This document shows, piece by piece, positions 8,698-19,529 of a stretch of DNA of 64,000 nucleotides (position 1 is the first letter of the stretch; every line of letters starts with the position of its first letter). The position numbers and the translations under genes were made by a program. Below the pieces are notes generated by a model. The model was not told where the DNA came from. It was given only the letters and a program-made list of their open reading frames with translations, and ran no database searches. Source of the stretch: CAWAHD01 sp963781785 (GTDB lineage Bacteria > Planctomycetota > Planctomycetia > Isosphaerales > Isosphaeraceae); contig CAWAHD010000001.1 of the NCBI GenBank assembly GCA_963781785.1, forward strand, positions 744,001 through 808,000, given 5' to 3'.

Positions 8698-10209
8698 GCA
8701 ATAGTGTCCGGGATTCGTCTTCACCAAATCTTCTCTTGCGCTATTTGGGGGGGGTTGGCCAAGCTGTCCCTTAATGGCGGCCAAGAAGCGATCCCCACAA
8801 CCGGCTACACCTTCCCGAAATCGCAAGCGACTCGAGTCGGAGTTGTCGCGTCTGCCGATCTGGCCCGAGCAGGTCGTCGGGGCCAAGCACGTCCACTCCC
8901 TCGAACGGCTCATCGACCAACTGCGGGAACAAGATCCCCACGGCAATCGCGACCTTTTCCTCGACGATGTCTTTGTCGCCTACCTCCTTGCCTTTTTCAA
9001 CCCCGCGCTGCGAACCCTCAGAACCATGGAGGATTTCAGCCAGACGCGACAAGCTCAGAAACACCTTACCATCAGGAAACTCTGCAAAAGCACCCTCTCC
9101 GACTTCAACAAGTTGGCCGACCCGACCCGATTGCAGCCGATCCTCGATCACCTCCGGCGAGAAGTCCTCAAACCGGGGCAGGCCAAAGCCGCCGAGCCGC
9201 TCTGCGCGCTGCACCGTCAGATCTTGGCCGTGGACGGCACCTTCCTCAAAGCCGCCGCCGCCGTCACATGGGCGATCCGCCGACGGGGCAGTAAAACCGG
9301 GGCCCGACTCGATTTCCACGTTGATGTCGAGACCTGGCTCCCGGAGTTGATCGTCATCCCCGAGCACGGCGAAGGCGAGGCGAAAACCGCCCTGGATACG
9401 ATCACTTGCAATGCGATTCACATCTACGATCGAGGGATTTTCAGCTTCGAGTTGATCGAGGCCCACCCCCCCAAGGCCGCTGATTTCGTGATGCGGATTC
9501 GGGAGCCGGGACCGCGCTGTCCCAAGCTCGAAACCGTTGAGATCCGTGAACTGACTCAAGACGCCCGCGACGCCAACGTCATCAGTGACCGCCTCGTACG
9601 TTTGGTTGGTTCGGCTCATCGCAAGGCGCCGAACATGGTTCTCCGCGAGGTGGTGATCGTCTCCCCGGACGACCCCGGGAATCCGGTCTATCTGCTGACA
9701 ACCTTGCTCGACCTCGACGCGTCGGTCATTGGAATCTTGTACCGGAATCGGTGGCAAATCGAGCTGTTTTTCCGCTGGGTGAAATCGTACGCCAGGTTCG
9801 ACCACCTGATCAGCCACAGCCGCGAGGGGGTGTTGCTGAACTTCTACGTAGCCGTGATCGGTGTTACGTTGCTTTACCTCCATACGGGCCATCGTCCCAG
9901 CAAGTACCTGTTCACGATGATGGGAATGGTGGCCAACGGATCGGCGAGCTTGGACGAGATCATGCCAATCCTTCGGGAGCGGGAACGACAATGCCAGATG
10001 CAGCGCGACCGAGTCGCGCGGCAGCGTGCCGAAAAAACCAAATAAGTGATTCGGGCCAGTCCGCGCGCCGCGGCCGAGGTCGCGCCGCCGCATGCGCGGT
10101 GATCGCCCTCGATTTGTCACCGAGCCAACGAGAGCAAAGCTGAGAGGCAAAGATGCAGTGAATTTGCTCATAAGAACGTCTTTGCATGCGGAATCCCGGA
10201 CACTATTGC
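8698..10209 (+). mobile_element. complete IS4-family insertion sequence (1512 bp)
   Basis: The ends are perfect inverted repeats of at least 19 bases: GCAATAGTGTCCGGGATTC on the left (8698-8716) and its reverse complement on the right (10191-10209). A 6-bp direct duplication GTACCC flanks it. One intact transposase gene fills the element. Perfect ends, an intact gene and an exact duplication all indicate recent insertion. Confidence 0.85.
8774..10045 (+). CDS. IS4-family transposase
   Basis: 423 residues, a DDE transposase with RNase H fold. Catalytic residues are visible as AVDGT (first Asp, about residue 154), IYDRG (second Asp) and the YREK signature YRNRWQIELFFRWVK, in which Tyr-2-Arg-3-Glu-6-Lys spacing is exact. 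The ATG at 8774 gives a normal N-terminus. The gene is intact and occupies most of the 1512-bp element; its tail is basic (RDRVARQRAEKTK). IS4 elements move by cut-and-paste. Confidence 0.93.
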   Translation: MAAKKRSPQPATPSRNRKRLESELSRLPIWPEQVVGAKHVHSLERLIDQLREQDPHGNRDLFLDDVFVAYLLAFFNPALRTLRTMEDFSQTRQAQKHLTIRKLCKSTLSDFNKLADPTRLQPILDHLRREVLKPGQAKAAEPLCALHRQILAVDGTFLKAAAAVTWAIRRRGSKTGARLDFHVDVETWLPELIVIPEHGEGEAKTALDTITCNAIHIYDRGIFSFELIEAHPPKAADFVMRIREPGPRCPKLETVEIRELTQDARDANVISDRLVRLVGSAHRKAPNMVLREVVIVSPDDPGNPVYLLTTLLDLDASVIGILYRNRWQIELFFRWVKSYARFDHLISHSREGVLLNFYVAVIGVTLLYLHTGHRPSKYLFTMMGMVANGSASLDEIMPILRERERQCQMQRDRVARQRAEKTK

Positions 10210-10215
10210 GTACCC
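10210..10215. repeat. target site duplication (right), GTACCC
   Basis: Second copy of the 6-bp duplication, immediately outside the right inverted repeat. Removing the IS and one copy restores CACTGGTC-GTACCC-GACCAGTG. Confidence 0.7.
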
Positions 10216-10223
10216 GACCAGTG

Positions 10224-10812
10224 TCCTGATTCCTTGGACGAACACGCAAGGCTAGGCATCGCCCTCGGGCAAGGACCGGAGGTCGTCGGACCTCAACCAT
10301 CGAGCCCGAGCCCCCGTTCCGAGTCGCAATTGCCCAAATACCATGCACACACGCTCACCCGTTGGGCGAGACGAGAAGGTCGCGCGTCGACGGTCGAGGA
10401 ATCGATGTATGGCGATGCTGGTCCGGCCGATCGTCGGTCCTTCCGCTGTTTTGCCTTGGTCCGCCCTCATCCTTCATCCTTCATCCTTCATCCTTTCGTC
10501 TTTGCGGTATTCAATTTGCCGTTGCAGAGACTCACAGGTTTCGTTTCCAATGAAATGAGGAAAATGAGAAAAATCGGTCGCCGCACCTGGTCTCGTCTCG
10601 TTAATCATGGCGCACCTAGACTCGACTTGGTGAGTGGAGATCCCCTCGATACCGCGCCGTAACTTGATATGTGATCCGGCAGACGGTCAGCCGTCACTCC
10701 AGGAAGGGAGCTCCGCAGGTTGGCGAGATCACCCCGGTCCTCCTCCTCACAGGCATCCCTGACCGGCAGGACTGACCCTGACCGACAACGATGGGGTAGG
10801 GAGGGTCAGATC
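10224..10812. other. intergenic region between the IS and the PQQ/MoxR block
   Basis: About 590 bases with no credible gene. It holds the CATCCTT heptamer array at 10468-10495 and an AT-richer patch around 10500-10580. GGGAGGG (about 10799-10805) supplies the ribosome-binding site for the start at 10813. The promoter of the long downstream block must lie here, but I see no box pair good enough to call. Confidence 0.6.
10468..10495. repeat. tandem heptamer CATCCTT x4
   Basis: Four perfect head-to-tail copies of CATCCTT. A different heptamer family is at 46481-46523 and 46588-46615. The array is intergenic, so copy-number change would not alter a protein. Confidence 0.85.
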
Positions 10813-13800
10813 ATGAGCTGGTACCGATCGAGCATGAGTAGGCCGGTCCGCCTGGTGCGACCATTCGCCATCCTCTGGGTGATCGGGCTGGTTGCTCACG
10901 CAGCGTGGGGGCAGGCTCCCAGCCGGCTGTCGTCGAAGTTCTATCCGGACTCGAGCGACACCGCCGAGAAGTTTCTGCGCAGCGCAGCCAACCATGCGCA
11001 CGAGCGGCAATGGTCCGAGGCGATCGAGATCTACCAGCGAGTCATCGACCAGTTCGGCGACAAGGTCGCGAAGGTTCCCCGGGACGAGCCCGGCCCCGAC
11101 ACGTCCAGCGATTTTACGCTCTATGTGGAAGCTCGCCGGTTCTGCCACCGCGCTGGCCCAGCTTCCGCCCGATGCCAGGGCGATTTACCGCAACCGGTAC
11201 AACGGCGTTGCCGAGCGTTGGTTTCGTCAAGGTGCGAGCCAGCGGGACATCGCCACGCTCCGCCGGGTGGTCGACCAGGCTTTTTGCAGCGACTGGGGCG
11301 ACGACGCCTTGGAGCTTCTGGGAGATCTGGCCTTTCAAGACGGGCGGTTCGGTGAAGCGCTTTCCGATTACCGCCGGCTAGTCCCCGACCGCGCGGGTGA
11401 CCCTGCCGTCTTGATCCATCCTGATCCCTCGGTCGATCTGGCCCGGGTGGCCGCCAAGAAACTGCTATGCCGGGCGGCTGCCGGCGAATATCCCCCTGGT
11501 CCGACCGATCTGGCCGAACTGGTACGGCTGTATCCGGGCGCAACCGGATCGCTGGCCGGCCGTAGCGGGGAATACGCCCAGACCGTCAAAGAGGCCCTCG
11601 AGTCCGACAACCTGGGCCCGGTGGCTCAGCCTGACAGCCGCTGGCCGACCTTCGCGGGCTCGTTCCGGCGCACCAAGGTCGTCCCGGGCCCGATCGACGT
11701 GGGCTCGATGCAGTGGCGGGTCGAGCTCGAAAAGGTCTCGGCCCGAAATGCCAGCATCAACTCGCGCGGCATGATCACCGGGCCGATTACCACTCCGGCA
11801 GACCGACTGCTCGCGTTTCACCCGATTGTGCTCGGAGACCAGGTGATTGTTTGCGATGGGGCGCGGGTCCTGGCGTACAACTTGAATGATCGCCCGCTCG
11901 ACGGCGAGGCAACGGCCGAGAGGCTGGTCGAGCCGGCCTGGAAGCATCCCGGCGACGACGACGCCCAGGGCCCGCAGGTGCACCAGGTGCATTCGGGGAT
12001 TCCCCGCTACACGTTGACGGCCTATGGCCGCCGGATCTACGCGCGGATGGGTGCGACGAGCAACGCGTTTTTCACGGGCGGAATGGGCCCAATGGGCGGG
12101 CGAGGGGCCGTCAGCTCGATCGTGGCCCTCGACTGGAACGACCAGGGCAAGCTGATCTGGGAGCAGAAGTCCACTTCGATCACGCTGCCCAACCGGCAGC
12201 CCGATCGCACCAACAATCGAATCAGCTTCGAAGGGACGCCCGTCGCCGATGCCCGCAGCGTGTACGTCGCGGTGACCGATCGCCGCGACCAGCCGGCCGC
12301 GTACATCGCATGCTATGACGCCGCCACCGGCGCCAGCCGCTGGATCCGCTACGTGGGCTCGGCCGCGCTCGAAGCCGACAACTTCTTCGGCATGGGAATC
12401 CCGATGCAAATGGGGATGAGCGCATCCGGCGACTTCAATCATCGGCTCCTCTCGCTCGACGGCCCAACGCTCTACTACCAGACCAACCTGGGCGCTTTGG
12501 TCGCGGTGGACGCCGAGACCGGGGCCACTCTCTGGGTGGCGACCTACCCGCGGCAGGAGCCCAATCATCATGGCAGCGAGCGCGATCTCAACCCGGCGGT
12601 CGTCCACGACGGCCGCGTCTTCATCGCCCCCAGCGACGCCGATGCCGTGTTCGCCTTCGACGCCGCCAGCGGCCGCCTGAGCTGGAAAACCGAGCGGATC
12701 AGCGACGACGTCAAGCTCACTCACCTCCTCGGCGTGGCCAAAGACCGCTTGATTGCCACCGGCAATCGCGTCCTCCTCTTCGACGTCAAGACCGGCGCAC
12801 TCGTCCATGCCTGGCCCGACGCCGGCAAAGCCCTGGAAGGCTACGGCCGCGGACTCCTGGCCGGCGACCTCATCTACTGGCCGACCCAGAACGAGATCCA
12901 GGTCCTCGACCAGCGGACCGCCCTGCGCCCACTGCCGCCCATCAAGCTGCTCGAGAACTTTCACTGCAAGGGGGGAAACCTGGTCGCCGGCGACGGCTAC
13001 CTGATCGTCGCGCAATCCGACGGACTGGTCGTGTTCTGCCAGAACAGCCGCTTGATCGAACGGTATCGCCAGGAAATCGTCAAAGCACCCGACCGCGCCG
13101 CCAATTACTTCCGCGTGGCTCGGGCGGCCGAGGCGATCGGCCAGGATTCGCTCGCGCTCGAGATGTACGGCGAGGCCACCAAGAAGGCCAGGCCCAACGA
13201 GACAATCGACGGATTCTCGCTGTCGAGCGCCGCCCGGGATCATCAGTTTCACCTGCTCATGCGGGTGGCCGGCCAGGCGCGGCGAGCCCGCCACTGGGAT
13301 GAAGCTGCCGCCGCTCTCGGGTCCGCCGGCCAGGTCGCCAGGTTCGATCCCGAGCGGCTCCAGGCCGAGCTGATGCTCGCCGACGTGCTGCTCGACGCAG
13401 CCAGGCCGGGAGAGGCCGTGGCGATCTGCCAGCGGCTCCTCGCCGACGAACGGTTGCGACCGCTCGCCGTCGCCGCGCCCGACGGCCGCCGCACCGTCCG
13501 CGCCGACCTCCTGATCGCCGACCGCTTGAACTCGCTCGTCCACGAGCACGGGCGCAGTGTCTATGAGCCCTACGACCGCGAAGCCGCTCGACTCTTCAAG
13601 AAAGGAACGGCTGACAAAGACCCTCGCCTGCTCGACCTGGTCTGCCGCGCCTATCCTGAAGCACTGATCGTGCCCGATGCCCTTCTCGAGCTGGGCGCGC
13701 TTCACGAACGGGCGAATCGGCTCACCGAAGCGACCCATGCTTACAAGCGATTGCTGATGGCGAATTCCGACGAACAGCATCGCGCCATGGCGAGCTGGCG

Positions 13801-15313
13801 TCTGACGCGCGTCTACCAGGAGCGCAAGCTTTTCCTGGCAGCGCGCGACAGCCTCCTGGAGCTGCAAGCGCGGTTCCCGGCGATTCATCTCAAGCTGGAG
13901 AGCCGCGACGCGACGGTCGCCGAGCTGGTCGCCGCCGAGCTGGCGCGGCCCAGGTTCAAAGAGCTCGTCGCCGATCTTGCGGTACCGGCCGTCACGCTCC
14001 CGCTCATCCGCCGCTGGCATTTGCAGGCCCCCGAGGGTCAGTCAATCCGCCTGGTCTGGGCCCAGGGGTTTGCCCCGTCGTCCGAGTCCGGCCGGCTCTT
14101 CCTGGTCGAGAAAGGGACCCTGCGATTCCTCGACCCGACGACCGGAGTGCCCCGGTGGTCGTCGGAGCTGGCAGCGCCGGCGGTCTGGGCAGGCTACCTC
14201 TCCGACAAGCTGATCGTGGCGACGCCGCGTCAGATCTTCGGTCTCGAGCTGGCACAGGGGGTCATTCAATGGCGGTACGAGCTGCCCCGATCGGACGGCG
14301 ATCCCAGGCCGGACCCGTTTGCCAACGCCAACCCGATCGACGCCGCCCAGCGGAATGACCGCCCCGGCGCCGACCCGCTGGCAGAGTTTCAGATCGTCAA
14401 GGGACGCGTCTTCTGCCTCCGAGGCCGCCGCGAGCTGATCGCCCTCGACGGCGATACCGGCGCCCTCGACTGGTCGTTCTCGTCGCCGCCCGGTGAAATC
14501 AACCCCAATCTCTGGATCGGCGCCGATCGCATCGTCCTTCAGGTCGACAAACCCAACCAGCTCCTGGTGCTCCGGACCGACGACGGCCAGCGGGTCACAC
14601 GGGTCGCCCTCGCCGACAATGAGCTCCTGGAGCGCCCGCCCATGCCGCTCGATGAGGATTCGGTCTTGCTCGTGCCCGACCGCCGCACCGTCAAGCGGTT
14701 CGACCTCAAGCACGGGCAAACCCAGTGGGTCTATCAGGAAAGCAAAGACCTGCCGGTCAACGGCCCGCCTCGCCTGCTCGGCAATCCGGAACACCTGCTC
14801 GTCTTGCACGACGGCCGGCTGCTGATTCGACTCGACCCGGCCACAGGCTCCAAGCGCTGGTCGTGCCTGCTCGGCATCGAAGACCTGAGCGAGCGGCCAG
14901 ACGCTTCGGTCTGCGATGACAACGCATTCTACTGCGTTAATATTGAAAATATTTACGGCAGCATGCGCCAGGCACTCCGCGCGGTATCGCTCGCCGATGG
15001 CAGCCGGTTGTGGTCGCGCCATCTGGCGGGGCCGCAGGATGCCATCTGGTCGGTCGCGCTTTCCCAGCGCTGCGTGATTGCCTATCCCGGCTCGACTCGC
15101 CTGACCGATGGGGGCGAGATCGTCAACCTGCCCGTGATCCTCAGGCGGCGCGACTCAGGCGCGCTTGTGCAGCGGTTCGTGATTCCAACCTCGATCACCG
15201 GCGTCACATTCAAGATCGATCCACGCGGGGCCCTCTTGGCCACGTCACGGGGCGTGTGGACCCTGGGTTCCCGGGAGGCCGGCCAGTCCCCCGTCTCGGA
15301 GCGACTCAGATAA
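10813..15313 (+). CDS. Secreted TPR plus PQQ-like beta-propeller protein, frameshifted
   Basis: About 1500 residues after correcting one break near 11148-11154, where GC appears lost from a CGCGC run. The N-terminus is a signal peptide (FAILWVIGLVAHAAWGQA), then TPR-like helices (residues about 45-210), a first PQQ-type propeller (about 270-740, with blades such as GASRWIRYVG, GATLWVATYP and GRLSWKTERI), a TPR-rich middle (about 750-1040) and a second propeller (about 1060-1490). PQQ-like propellers of BamB type are scaffolds rather than enzymes in most such proteins. GGGAGGG precedes the ATG at 10813. It is followed after 42 bases by the MoxR gene, suggesting an envelope partner of that locus. 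Confidence 0.82.
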
Positions 15314-15355
15314 ACCTTTACCGATCAATTCACCGCTAGAAAGAACACCCGAGGT

Positions 15356-16441
15356 ATGCCCGTGAGTGACCCGACCCCCGCCGAAGCACCACCCAGCGAC
15401 GACGACCTCGCGGCCGTCGAGCGATTGAAGGACGCATTCACGAAGCTCAAGGCCGAGATGGCCAAGGTCATCGTCGGTCAAAATGCCGTCCTCGAAGAGC
15501 TGCTGATCGCCATCTTTGCGCGCGGCCACTGTCTTTTGATCGGAGTGCCCGGCCTGGCCAAAACGCTGATGATCCACACCATGGCCGACGCCCTCAACCT
15601 GAGCTACAACCGGATCCAGTTTACTCCCGACCTCATGCCCTCGGATATCACGGGTACGGAAGTCATCCAGGAAGACAAGGCCACCGGCGTGCGCCAGTTC
15701 AAGTTCCTGAGGGGACCGGTTTTTGCCAATATCGTGCTTGCCGACGAGATCAACCGCACGCCCCCCAAGACCCAGGCCGCCCTTCTGGAGTCGATGCAGG
15801 AGCGCCAGGTCACAGTCGGGGGCGAGCGGCATCGGCTGCCTGATCCGTTCTTCGTGCTGGCGACCCAGAATCCGATCGAGCAGGAAGGAACCTATCCCTT
15901 GCCCGAGGCCCAGCTCGACCGGTTCATGCTCAACATCATGGTCAATTACCCCTCCGAGGAGGAAGAGCTCGACATCGTGCGGCTCACCACCTCGGTCTAC
16001 CGGCCTGCGGTGTCCAAGGTCCTCTCCGGCGCCGACATTTTGGCGCTCCAGGAGCTCGTCCGCAAGGTGCCGATCGCCGACCACGTTGCCCGCTACGCGG
16101 TCCGATTGACGCGCAACACGCGCCGCGACAAGGACAACCTCAGCTTTGTGCGCGACTATGTGAGCTGGGGAGCGGGCCCGCGGGCCAGCCAGTACCTGGT
16201 GCTGGCGGCAAAGGCCCGCGCGGTCTTGCACGGCCGGTATCATGTGTCGACCGACGACATTCGCTCGGTCGCCGGCCCGGTGCTAAGGCATCGGATCATC
16301 ACCAACTTCAACGCCGAAGCCGAGGGCCTCAAGCCCGACGACCTCGTCGACCGCCTGATCAAGTCGATCCCTGTCGACGAGCACGAGGCCGATCAAAGTG
16401 GAAAACTACCAAAAATATTTAGATCCGCACACGTTGGCTAG
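15356..16441 (+). CDS. MoxR family AAA+ ATPase
   Basis: 361 residues. Walker A is GVPGLAKT (about residue 63), followed by the MoxR hallmark 'FTPDLMPSDITGTEV', Walker B ANIVLADEINR, sensor 1 ATQNPIEQEGTYPLPEAQLD and the C-terminal lid. MoxR ATPases act as chaperones for protein complexes containing VWA-domain partners, and the next gene encodes such a partner (DUF58). The 3' end overlaps that gene by 44 bases, so translation is coupled. The tail after residue about 340 is variable and may be extended by the overlap. Confidence 0.95.
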   Translation: MPVSDPTPAEAPPSDDDLAAVERLKDAFTKLKAEMAKVIVGQNAVLEELLIAIFARGHCLLIGVPGLAKTLMIHTMADALNLSYNRIQFTPDLMPSDITGTEVIQEDKATGVRQFKFLRGPVFANIVLADEINRTPPKTQAALLESMQERQVTVGGERHRLPDPFFVLATQNPIEQEGTYPLPEAQLDRFMLNIMVNYPSEEEELDIVRLTTSVYRPAVSKVLSGADILALQELVRKVPIADHVARYAVRLTRNTRRDKDNLSFVRDYVSWGAGPRASQYLVLAAKARAVLHGRYHVSTDDIRSVAGPVLRHRIITNFNAEAEGLKPDDLVDRLIKSIPVDEHEADQSGKLPKIFRSAHVG

Positions 16442-17297
16442 CCTCGAGGGCCTGGATCTCCAGGCCCGAATGGTCGTCGAAGGCTACGTCGCCGGGATGC
16501 ATCCCAGCCCGTACCACGGCTTCTCCGTCGAGTTCGCCGAGCATCGCGAATACGTGCCGGGCGATGACATCCGGCACATCGACTGGAAGGTCTGGTCCAA
16601 GACCGACAAGCTTTATCTCAAGCAGTACGAAGAGGAAACCAACCTCCTTCTCTATCTGCTCCTGGATACCAGCGAGTCCATGGGCTATGCCTCGGGCGAC
16701 AATGTCACCAAGCTCCAGTACGCGCAGTATATCGCGGCGGCCCTGGCCTATCTGGTGCTCCAGCAGCAAGACTCGGTCGGCCTGGTCGTCTTCGACGCCG
16801 CGGTGCGGCGCTATCTCAAGCCGGCGGGCCATCTGTCCCAGCTCAAGGAAGTGATCCATCTCCTGGACGTGACCCCCGCCCGCGAGAAATCGGACCTTGG
16901 CCTGGTCTTCAACGACCTGGCCGAGCGGTTCAAGAAGCGGGGAATCGTGGCCGTTTTTTCCGATCTGTTCGACGACGTCAACCGGATCGTCACCGGCCTC
17001 AAGCATTTCCGGCATCGCCGTCACGAGGTGATCGTGTTTCAGATCCTCGATCCCGCCGAGATCGAGTTTCCGTTCCGGGACCCGACGTTGTTCAAAGGGC
17101 TGGAAGACATGCCCGGAATCATGACCGACCCGCACGCGCTCAAGCGCGCCTATCAAGCGGAGATCGGCTCGTTCCTCAAGGAGCTCGAGAAGGCCTGCCG
17201 CATGGCCGACATCGACTTTGTTCCGCTCCGCACCGATCAGAGCCTCGAAATCCCTCTTTCAAGTTACCTTGCTTCGCGTTCGGCTCGAGTCCGTTAG
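16398..17297 (+). CDS. DUF58 domain protein with VWA-like fold
   Basis: 299 residues starting at a GTG that overlaps moxR by 44 bases. It carries the DUF58 signature 'EYVPGDDIRHIDWKVWSKTD' and a MIDAS-like DTSESMG motif with the Asp-x-Ser-x-Ser pattern, so metal binding is likely conserved. No membrane segment is evident; the protein is probably cytosolic. MoxR and DUF58 are one of the most stable gene pairs in bacteria, linked to the Bat operon. The partner relation is family knowledge; the envelope target here is unknown. Confidence 0.93.
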   Translation: MENYQKYLDPHTLASLEGLDLQARMVVEGYVAGMHPSPYHGFSVEFAEHREYVPGDDIRHIDWKVWSKTDKLYLKQYEEETNLLLYLLLDTSESMGYASGDNVTKLQYAQYIAAALAYLVLQQQDSVGLVVFDAAVRRYLKPAGHLSQLKEVIHLLDVTPAREKSDLGLVFNDLAERFKKRGIVAVFSDLFDDVNRIVTGLKHFRHRRHEVIVFQILDPAEIEFPFRDPTLFKGLEDMPGIMTDPHALKRAYQAEIGSFLKELEKACRMADIDFVPLRTDQSLEIPLSSYLASRSARVR

Positions 17298-17328
17298 GGT
17301 CAGGTCACGCTGAGTACAGGAGCCGCCC

Positions 17329-19523
17329 GTGTCGTTTCCGCTGTTATGGGCCCTGGGGTTTGCCAACGTTCCGCTCTTGTACGGGCTGGCGGCGGCGGCG
17401 ATCCCCATCGTGATCCATCTCTTGAACCGCCGCAAGTTTCGCCAGGTGACCTGGGCCGCCATGCAGTTCCTGCTGGCGGCCGTCCGCAAGAATCGTCGCC
17501 GCATCAGGATCGAGCAGTGGCTGCTCCTGGCGATCCGGACGCTGATCATCCTCTTGGTGGTGGCCGCGATGGCCAAGCCGTTTCTCGAGACGTTCGGCGC
17601 CGTGATCACCGGCCGGCGCACTCACCGCGTGCTCGTGATCGATGCGTCGCTCTCGATGGGATACAACTCGGGCGAGTCGAGCCGGTTCGACCAGGCCAAG
17701 GCGCTGGCGGCGCAGCTCGTCAAGGACTCGCGCCCGGGCGATGCCGCGAGCATCATCCTGATGGGAGACCCGCCGCGGGTGGTCATTGGTGACCCCACCC
17801 AGAACCTCGGTGAGGTCAGGAAGGAGATCGACGAGTTGGCCATCACCCACGGCGGCACCAACCTCGCGGCCACCTTCGAGGCCGTCGACCGTGTGCTCGA
17901 GGTTTCACCGATTCCCCAGAAAGAGGTCGTGTTCTTGACCGACCTCCAGGCCACGAGCTGGAAGCCGCCGGAAGGGAGCGCCGCTGCGCTCAAGCTGCTG
18001 GTCGCCCGGCTGGAACAGCGGCGGCCGCGCAGCGTGGTCGTCGACCTGGGAAAATCGGGCGGCGAGAATCGCGCCGTGACCGGGCTTGCGCTCACCTCCC
18101 CGGTGGTGACCGTCGGCGCCAGCGTCGTCTTCGCGCGGTCGTGCACAACTTCGGCTCAAACCGTGCCGACAACATCGCGGTACGGCTCACCGCCGACGGC
18201 CGCTTGGGACCCGAGGAGACCCTCGATCTGCCGGCCGCCGAAGACGTACCGACCGTCTTCCGCCAGCAATTCACCACAGCGGGCGACCATGTCATCGAGG
18301 TCTCGATCAATGACGACCCTTTGATTCTCGACAATCGCCGCTGGCTGGTCGTGCGGGTCCGCGAGTCGCTGAACGTGCTCCTGGTCGACGGCCACTACAA
18401 GTCCGAGCCCTACCAGGCCGAGACCGACTATCTGGCCGAGGCCCTGGCGCCGCACGAAGAATCGCCCGGGCAGCCCCCGCCGATCCGCGTGGAAGTCGTC
18501 TCCTGGTCGCAGCTCTCCCATCGCGAGCTGCCGAAGTACGACGTGCTCGTGCTCTGCAACGTCGCCCAGTTCAGCCGCCCCGAAGTGTCGGCACTGGAAG
18601 ATTACTTGAAGCAGGGCGGCGGTGTGATCGTCTTCGGCGGAGACCAGGTAGTCGCCGAGAACTACAACCGCCTGCTCTACGATGACGGCAAGGGATTACT
18701 GCCGGCCGCGATCGGCCCCAGCGTGGGTGACGCCGCCAAGAAGGAAGCCGCATTTTTCTTCAATCCGCTCGGATACCGCCACCCGATCGTTTCCGAGTAT
18801 CAGGACCAGGCCGACTCGGTCACCGCGGGGCTGACCCAGGCATTTTCCTGGCAATATCACAAGCTCCTGCGTCAGAAGGGGTCAAAGGCGGACGTTGCCC
18901 TGGCCTTCGAGAACGGCGATCCGGCCATCATCGAAGCCAAGCGCCACCGCGGGATGGTGATCCTGGTCGCGACCTCGGCGGATATGGGCTGGACGACCTG
19001 GCCGGTCCACAAAAGCTACCTGCCGGTCATGCAGCAGATGGTGCTGGAAGCCTCCGCAAGCCGGCTGTCCGAGCAGAACATTCGGGTCGGCCAGCCCTTT
19101 GACCAGTCGTTTCCGCGGGAGGGCGCCGGCGCGGCGGTCACCGTGGTGACACCCAAGGGACAACCCATGAACGGCAAGCTCCAGCCCTCCGGCGGAGTCA
19201 GCCAGTTCCACTTCGAGCAGACCGAGCTGTCTGGTCGTTATCAACTGACAATCGGCCCGCCCCTGGCGCTTGAGTCTTCGTTTGCCGCCAACACCGACCC
19301 CGCCGAGAGCGATCTCACCAAGCTCGACAAGGCCGGCCTGGCCGAAGTCGTACCGGGCTGGAATTTTCTCTATCTGACCAATTCACGCGAGCTCATCGAA
19401 GACGCCAGCTCGGTCGGCCGCCGCGGCGAGCTGCACCGTCCGCTCCTGTATGGCCTGCTCATCCTGCTCCTCTTGGAGTCGATCCTGGCGTGGAGATTCG
19501 GCCATCATGATTCTTCATCCTGA
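17329..19523 (+). CDS. BatA-like VWA membrane protein with glutamine-amidotransferase-like domain, frameshifted
   Basis: About 731 residues once a one-base loss near 18131-18134 is corrected. The N-terminus is the double transmembrane region typical of these proteins (PLLYGLAAAAIPIVIHLLNR and QWLLLAIRTLIILLVVAA). A VWA domain follows (about residues 100-240) with MIDAS residues DASLS, a Thr in GGTN and the Asp in FLTDLQATS. After the break comes a beta-rich region, then a class-I amidotransferase-like fold (VLLVDG, YDVLVLCNVAQF, GGGVIVFGGDQ) with no catalytic Cys evident, and a C-terminal membrane anchor (LLYGLLILLLLESILAW). The start is GTG at 17329. The next gene starts 6 bases after its stop. 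Confidence 0.87.
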
Positions 19524-19529
19524 GGTGGC

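Noticed and set aside
10468..10495. Short tandem repeat considered as a CRISPR array
   Set aside because: The seven-base units have no spacers and no cas genes are near.
11465..14020. 851-codon open frame on the minus strand opposite the PQQ protein
   Set aside because: It is an antisense shadow in high-GC DNA with a low-complexity Gly/Ala/Arg composition and no domain.
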